Source: JAFEBO01 sp050730655
GTDB lineage: Bacteria; Planctomycetota; Phycisphaerae; Phycisphaerales; UBA1924
Direction of reading: 5' to 3'
Length of the DNA: 64,000 nucleotides
NCBI GenBank assembly: GCA_050730655.1
Contig: JBOHNL010000004.1
Span: 62,001-126,000 of the forward strand
The position numbers and the translations under genes are program-made. This document shows, piece after piece, positions 60,449-64,000 of the stretch (its first letter is position 1; each line of letters begins with the position of its first letter). The notes under the pieces are model-generated. The model did not search any database. It worked only from the letters and a program-made list of their open reading frames with translations, and was not told where the DNA came from.

Positions 60449-62734
60449 ATGCAGAATACGAAGAACGGCCGCTCCAAGTTGGCAACCATCGGCGCACTTG
60501 TCGCATTGAGCGGCGCCGCCGCCTCGGCGCTCGCGCAGCTCGGTTCGTTCCCCGTGTCGGACTTGGCGGGACAAGGCATGTTGCCGTTCCAGTTGGAACT
60601 CGCAATCAGCGAGAAAGCGCCGTCCACGATGAGCGCGAGCCTGATGCGCTCCGCGGTTGTGCGTGCGATGCACAGCACCAAGATGTGCTATGCATCGAAC
60701 CTGACGAACGAACAGTGGCAGAACTTGCTCACCACCTTCCAGTTCCTGCCGCCATCTCAGACGCCCGCCGATCCCAATGATCCGTTCGGCGATCGTTTCA
60801 ATGTCGACACCTACCGGTGGGGCCCCGCGGGAACCGCGAGCAGCTCATTCCCGAGCGGCGTCGCGATCGCGACGAACCTCACGGTGAGTTTCCCGAATGA
60901 CGGCCCGACCTGGGGAAATGCAGGCTCTGGTTTCGCTGTCGCTGCGAACGGCCTTGGCGCGTCGCTCACCAGCCAGTTCGGAAACCTCGAAAAGGGACGC
61001 GAGTATCTCCGTCAATGTTTGGGCTCGTGGCGTCGTTATGGCGGCATCACGTATACCGAAGTCGCCGACGACAACACGACGATGACCAACTCGGCCGCTC
61101 ACAATGCCGCTCGGGGCGATATCCGCCTCGGTGGCATTTCGCTGAACGGACAGAGCGGCGTTCTCGCGTACAACTGCTTCCCCTCCCCGGGTGGTCTCGG
61201 CGGCTCGCTCACCGGCGGCGACATGACGATCAACACCGCCTACTTCGGCGACGCAAGCACCTTTAACGGAACTGCGAACAACTACCGGTATTTCCGCAAC
61301 GTCTGCACGCACGAGCACGGCCACGGCCTTGGCTTTATTCACCAGATACCGTGCACCAGCACGAAGCTGATGGAGCCGTTCATTCAGACGGTCACCGAGG
61401 GCCTGCCGGTCGACGACCGTCGCGCCGTCAACCGAAACTATGGCGATCGTTTCAGCGGCAACCAGTCGCTCGCCACCGCGAAGGATTTCGGCGAGCTTGG
61501 CAGCCCCGCCCGTTCCATTTCGAGCCAATCGCTTTCGTTGAACGGCTACTGGAACAACGGTGCGAATGCGTCAGGCGCGGACTATTTCAAGTTCACGTTG
61601 AGCACGACACAGAACGTTGTCATCAAAGTAACGCCGATGGGCAACACGTATTCCACGGGACCGCAGGCAAGCGGATGCACCGGGACCGCAACCGCGTACG
61701 CGACCAACAACAACGCCGATCTGGCATATGTGCTGACGAACTCAGACGGCTCGGTGACCATCGGCGCCGTGAATGCAACTGCGCCGGGTGCGGCTGAAAC
61801 TTTCACGTTCTCGAATCTGGCCGCCGGTTCCTATGCCCTTCAGGTTTACGACAACAACGCCGCAAACCCGACCAACGGCGCAGACGCAAACACGATTCTT
61901 CAGCTCTACAACCTTGAAATCCAGGTCGGCACGAACGTCTACGCCGATCCCTATGCCAACGCGGGCATCAACAAGCGAATTCAGGCTGGCCTTGCCGCTC
62001 AGTTCATCGGCGATATCAACTCGGGTATCACCGAGACCCGCATCGCCGAGACGATTTCGCGTTACGAGTGGGATCTTGACGGCGACGGTGTGTTCGAAAC
62101 CGGGGTCGCACCCGCTGCGTCCGTTCCCAAGCCCACGATGACATACGTTTCGAACGGCACCTACCCGGTGACGCTCCGCGTTCGTGACAGCCAAGGCAAG
62201 ACCGGCACCGACACGATCAATGTGGTTGTTTTCGGCGGAGTTACGACCTTCACCAACACACCGGTCAACGGCGTGCAGGGGACGATAGTTCCGTTCACCA
62301 TCGTCGGCACGAATCTGAAGAATGTGACCAGCGCCTCGCAGGTGACTCTGACCTCGGGTACCGGCGTGACCGTCACCGGAACCCCCGTACCCAACTCAAT
62401 GGGCACGCAGGTCACCGGCCTTTCGTTCGTAATCGATATCGCGGCCTCAGTCGGTGGACACAACACCCGCGTCGGAAACATCGACGGCAACGCGACGTAT
62501 ACCGACTTCCTGACCGTGACGGCCGCCGCGGCACCCTGCCCCGGCGATCTCAACGGCGACGGCTTTGTGGACGATTCGGACTTCGTCCTCTTCGCCGCGG
62601 CGTACGACCTGCTCGATTGCGCCGATCCGTCCATGCCGGCGGGCTGCCCGGCCGACCTGAACGACGACGGCATTGTCGACGACACGGACTTCGTGATGTT
62701 CTCGTCCGCGTACGACGCGTTCCTCTGCCCGTAA
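60449..62734 (+). CDS. Secreted metzincin protease with PKD and dockerin-like domains
   Basis: 761 residues. Signal peptide LATIGALVALSGAAASALAQ. The catalytic zinc motif is HEHGHGLGFIH (His288, Glu289, His292, His298), HExxHxxGxxH of metzincins, with the later TKLMEPFIQTVTEG holding the Met-turn-like Met; closest to matrixin-like proteins. After ~400 there is a pre-peptidase-like beta domain (GADYFKFTLSTTQNVVIKVT), then a PKD domain (ISRYEWDLDGDGVFETGV), a further beta domain and two Asp-rich repeats: LNGDGFVDDSDFVLFAAAYD and LNDDGIVDDTDFVMFSSAYD. GGGAGAG precedes the ATG at 60449. A strong terminator follows. Confidence 0.92.
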   Translation: MQNTKNGRSKLATIGALVALSGAAASALAQLGSFPVSDLAGQGMLPFQLELAISEKAPSTMSASLMRSAVVRAMHSTKMCYASNLTNEQWQNLLTTFQFLPPSQTPADPNDPFGDRFNVDTYRWGPAGTASSSFPSGVAIATNLTVSFPNDGPTWGNAGSGFAVAANGLGASLTSQFGNLEKGREYLRQCLGSWRRYGGITYTEVADDNTTMTNSAAHNAARGDIRLGGISLNGQSGVLAYNCFPSPGGLGGSLTGGDMTINTAYFGDASTFNGTANNYRYFRNVCTHEHGHGLGFIHQIPCTSTKLMEPFIQTVTEGLPVDDRRAVNRNYGDRFSGNQSLATAKDFGELGSPARSISSQSLSLNGYWNNGANASGADYFKFTLSTTQNVVIKVTPMGNTYSTGPQASGCTGTATAYATNNNADLAYVLTNSDGSVTIGAVNATAPGAAETFTFSNLAAGSYALQVYDNNAANPTNGADANTILQLYNLEIQVGTNVYADPYANAGINKRIQAGLAAQFIGDINSGITETRIAETISRYEWDLDGDGVFETGVAPAASVPKPTMTYVSNGTYPVTLRVRDSQGKTGTDTINVVVFGGVTTFTNTPVNGVQGTIVPFTIVGTNLKNVTSASQVTLTSGTGVTVTGTPVPNSMGTQVTGLSFVIDIAASVGGHNTRVGNIDGNATYTDFLTVTAAAAPCPGDLNGDGFVDDSDFVLFAAAYDLLDCADPSMPAGCPADLNDDGIVDDTDFVMFSSAYDAFLCP

Positions 62735-62780
62735 TGGCAGGGTCGCCCGACGCTGGCGAATGAGATACTTCGCAAAATAG

Positions 62781-62816
62781 AAAACGCCGCCGGGAGACCG
62801 GCGGCGTTTTTCTTTT
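62781..62816. terminator. Terminator after the metzincin gene, also facing tRNA-Gly
   Basis: Perfect 9-bp stem CGCCGCCGG/CCGGCGGCG (62785-62793, 62798-62806), loop GAGA, with AAAA before and TTTTTCTTTT after. Works for the plus-strand metzincin gene and, in reverse, for the minus-strand tRNA. Confidence 0.9.
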
Positions 62817-62819
62817 CAA

Positions 62820-62891
62820 AGCGGGCGAAGGGATTTGAACCCTCGACCTTCTCGTTGGCAACGAGACGCTCTACCACTGAGCTACGCCCGC
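62820..62891 (-). tRNA. tRNA-Gly (GCC)
   Basis: 72 nt on the minus strand, with acceptor GCGGGCG/CGCCCGC and discriminator T. D-arm GCTC-AGTGGTA-GAGC, anticodon stem TCTCG/CGAGA with loop TTGCCAA, so anticodon GCC; T-arm with GGTTCAAATCC. CCA is not encoded. Typical for bacterial tRNA-Gly. Confidence 0.96.
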
Positions 62892-63030
62892 AAGACCAGA
62901 CAGGACTCTTCAATTGTCGCCCTTCCAGCCGGGTCGAACGTGCCGAATCGACCGGAAGCGGGTAGAAAGTTAGCCGGAGCAACCCGCAAGGTCAACTCGG
63001 ACGGATTGGTCGTCAAGGTCGGAAGCCACT

Positions 63031-64000
63031 TTACGCGGGAGGAAGCGGCCCGCGAACCGCCGCTTCAAGGTCCGACGGCTTAAAGAAACTGTTGAAATAG
63101 ATCGGCCGCTCTCGTCCCGGGCGATAGATCGCGACCAAAGGGATGCCTCCGCCCCCGGAGATTTCACGAACCAGCCCCCAGCCCTGGCTCTCGCCGGCGC
63201 TGGTGAGATCGATCTTGACCGGCACGACATTGGAGTCGTTCAGAATCCCGACCCCAGTTTCGCTCAGCAGCACGTTCCGCTCGATGACGTGGCAATTGGT
63301 GCACCACTTGGCAGTGAAGTCCACCACCACCGTTTTTCCCGATTTGAGTGCGGCATCAATTTTCGCTCGCACATCACCCTCGGGGGCGTTTACAAATCTC
63401 GTCCACGTGACCGGCCCCTCAGAGGTCAGCGCACGCGTTGTCCAAACTGTGATTCCAATCCACATGAGTGCGAGGACGGTCACGGTGGCTTTCGCGCCGG
63501 TCGTCCGCAGCATGCGCCATCCGCCGACGATCGCCCAGACTCCGCCAAAGACCGCAACCGCGCCGACGGCAAACCAAGGCCACTTTTCGCTTGTCAAGTT
63601 GGAGAGCAGGAACGCGGCGACGGCGAGCATCAGGATGCCCAGCACCTGCTTGAGCAACTCGCCTCCGGGTCCGGCTTTCGGTAGCCGGTCGATCAAACGC
63701 GGGAATGCGATGAGCACCGCATACGGGAATGCCATGCCCGCGCCCATGACGACAAACGTGACCAGCCCCATCCACGGTGGTTGCGTCGCGGCCCACGCGA
63801 TCGTCGCGCCAAGCAGCGGGCCTGTGCAGGGTGTCGAGAGCACGGCGGTCAGCCCGCCGAGCAGGAAATTCCCGAACACAGTGTCGTGGCTCGGATTGAG
63901 CATGTACACCGATTGGGGCAGATTGACCGTGAACAGCCCGATCATTCCCAGCCCCATCACACCGACGATTGCCGCCATGATGATCGTGAACCACTGGCTT
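63031..64000 (-). CDS. Thiol:disulfide interchange protein, DsbD-like (5' part missing)
   Basis: At least 322 residues; the gene runs off the right edge of the window, so the N-terminal part is unseen. The visible part has ~6 transmembrane helices with a GGLTAVLSTPCTGPLLGATI segment (Cys in a Pro-rich helix start, as in DsbD/CcdA core) and VVMGAGMAFPYAVLIAFPRL, followed by a thioredoxin-like domain VVVDFTAKWCTNCHVIERNV with CxxC. DsbD passes electrons from cytoplasmic thioredoxin to periplasmic targets. Of the cytochrome c biogenesis/ScsB-like subgroup; which partner it reduces is unknown. Confidence 0.85.
   Translation of the reverse strand, partial: SQWFTIIMAAIVGVMGLGMIGLFTVNLPQSVYMLNPSHDTVFGNFLLGGLTAVLSTPCTGPLLGATIAWAATQPPWMGLVTFVVMGAGMAFPYAVLIAFPRLIDRLPKAGPGGELLKQVLGILMLAVAAFLLSNLTSEKWPWFAVGAVAVFGGVWAIVGGWRMLRTTGAKATVTVLALMWIGITVWTTRALTSEGPVTWTRFVNAPEGDVRAKIDAALKSGKTVVVDFTAKWCTNCHVIERNVLLSETGVGILNDSNVVPVKIDLTSAGESQGWGLVREISGGGGIPLVAIYRPGRERPIYFNSFFKPSDLEAAVRGPLPPA

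Overview
The window is 64 kb of GC-rich chromosomal DNA that most resembles a planctomycete, probably of the Phycisphaerae. This rests on several traits: two ECF sigma factors of the planctomycete type, each translationally coupled to a membrane-anchored Ser/Thr kinase; two exported proteins with the C-terminal small-residue/Leu-Ala-Gly/Arg-cluster tail of planctomycete PEP-CTERM proteins; two secreted metalloproteases ending in dockerin-like Asp-rich repeats; and an hpnCDE squalene pathway. The assignment is by family content only. No rRNA, CRISPR array, transposase, prophage or plasmid gene was seen, and the gene content is mostly housekeeping.

Layout. 0.3-5.3 kb: RidA-family protein, then ECF sigma factor plus WD40 kinase. 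5.5-14.7 kb (mostly minus strand): channel-like membrane protein, exported 2-hydroxyacid dehydrogenase, two small paralogous membrane-anchored proteins flanking a PEP-CTERM protein, membrane-anchored alpha/beta hydrolase, DUF2934 protein, HTH-like protein, and a run of exported proteins and lipoproteins. 14.8-19.3 kb: hpnC-hpnD-hpnE (farnesyl diphosphate to squalene), divergent from ispH of the MEP pathway. 19.3-25.9 kb: glycosyltransferase, then rlmN and three envelope genes (YwaF-like protein, WecA/TagO-type transferase, O-antigen ligase-like protein) joined by 4-nt overlaps. 26.4-34.2 kb: fusA, a degenerate kinase-fold protein, a Lys/His-tailed exported peptide, hpd, a DUF4160/DUF2442 pair, an aldo/keto reductase and a RarD-type transporter.

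34.3-43.4 kb: second ECF sigma/kinase pair (TPR type), MTA/SAH nucleosidase with a DUF985 cupin, CHAD protein, DinB protein, cell-wall amidase, pyruvate dehydrogenase E1 alpha and ApaG. 43.4-48.2 kb: S41 protease, PEP-CTERM protein, tRNA-Val, and heme oxygenase with a Fur-box-like operator. 48.3-55.9 kb: an arginine cluster on the minus strand, in the order DUF3467 - argC - argB - argF - argG - lipoprotein - argH, interrupted by unusual non-coding repeat structures. 56.1-64 kb: Ppx/GppA phosphatase, FkbM methyltransferase, M14 carboxypeptidase and a metzincin protease with dockerin-like tails, tRNA-Gly, and the 3' part of a DsbD-like thiol reductase that runs off the window.

The least explained sequence is non-coding. 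A degenerate tandem array of hairpin-plus-purine-tract units (49.9-50.1 kb) is bracketed by two nearly identical 54-nt inverted-repeat elements upstream of argH. A perfect 26-bp inverted repeat lies between argB and argF. Palindromes lie upstream of hpd, heme oxygenase and the arg operon. Among proteins, the best candidates for new biology are the pseudokinase (28.6-29.4 kb), the paralogous small-domain pair (7.1 and 8.5 kb), and the filterless channel-like protein. No clear undescribed multi-gene system could be demonstrated from sequence alone.
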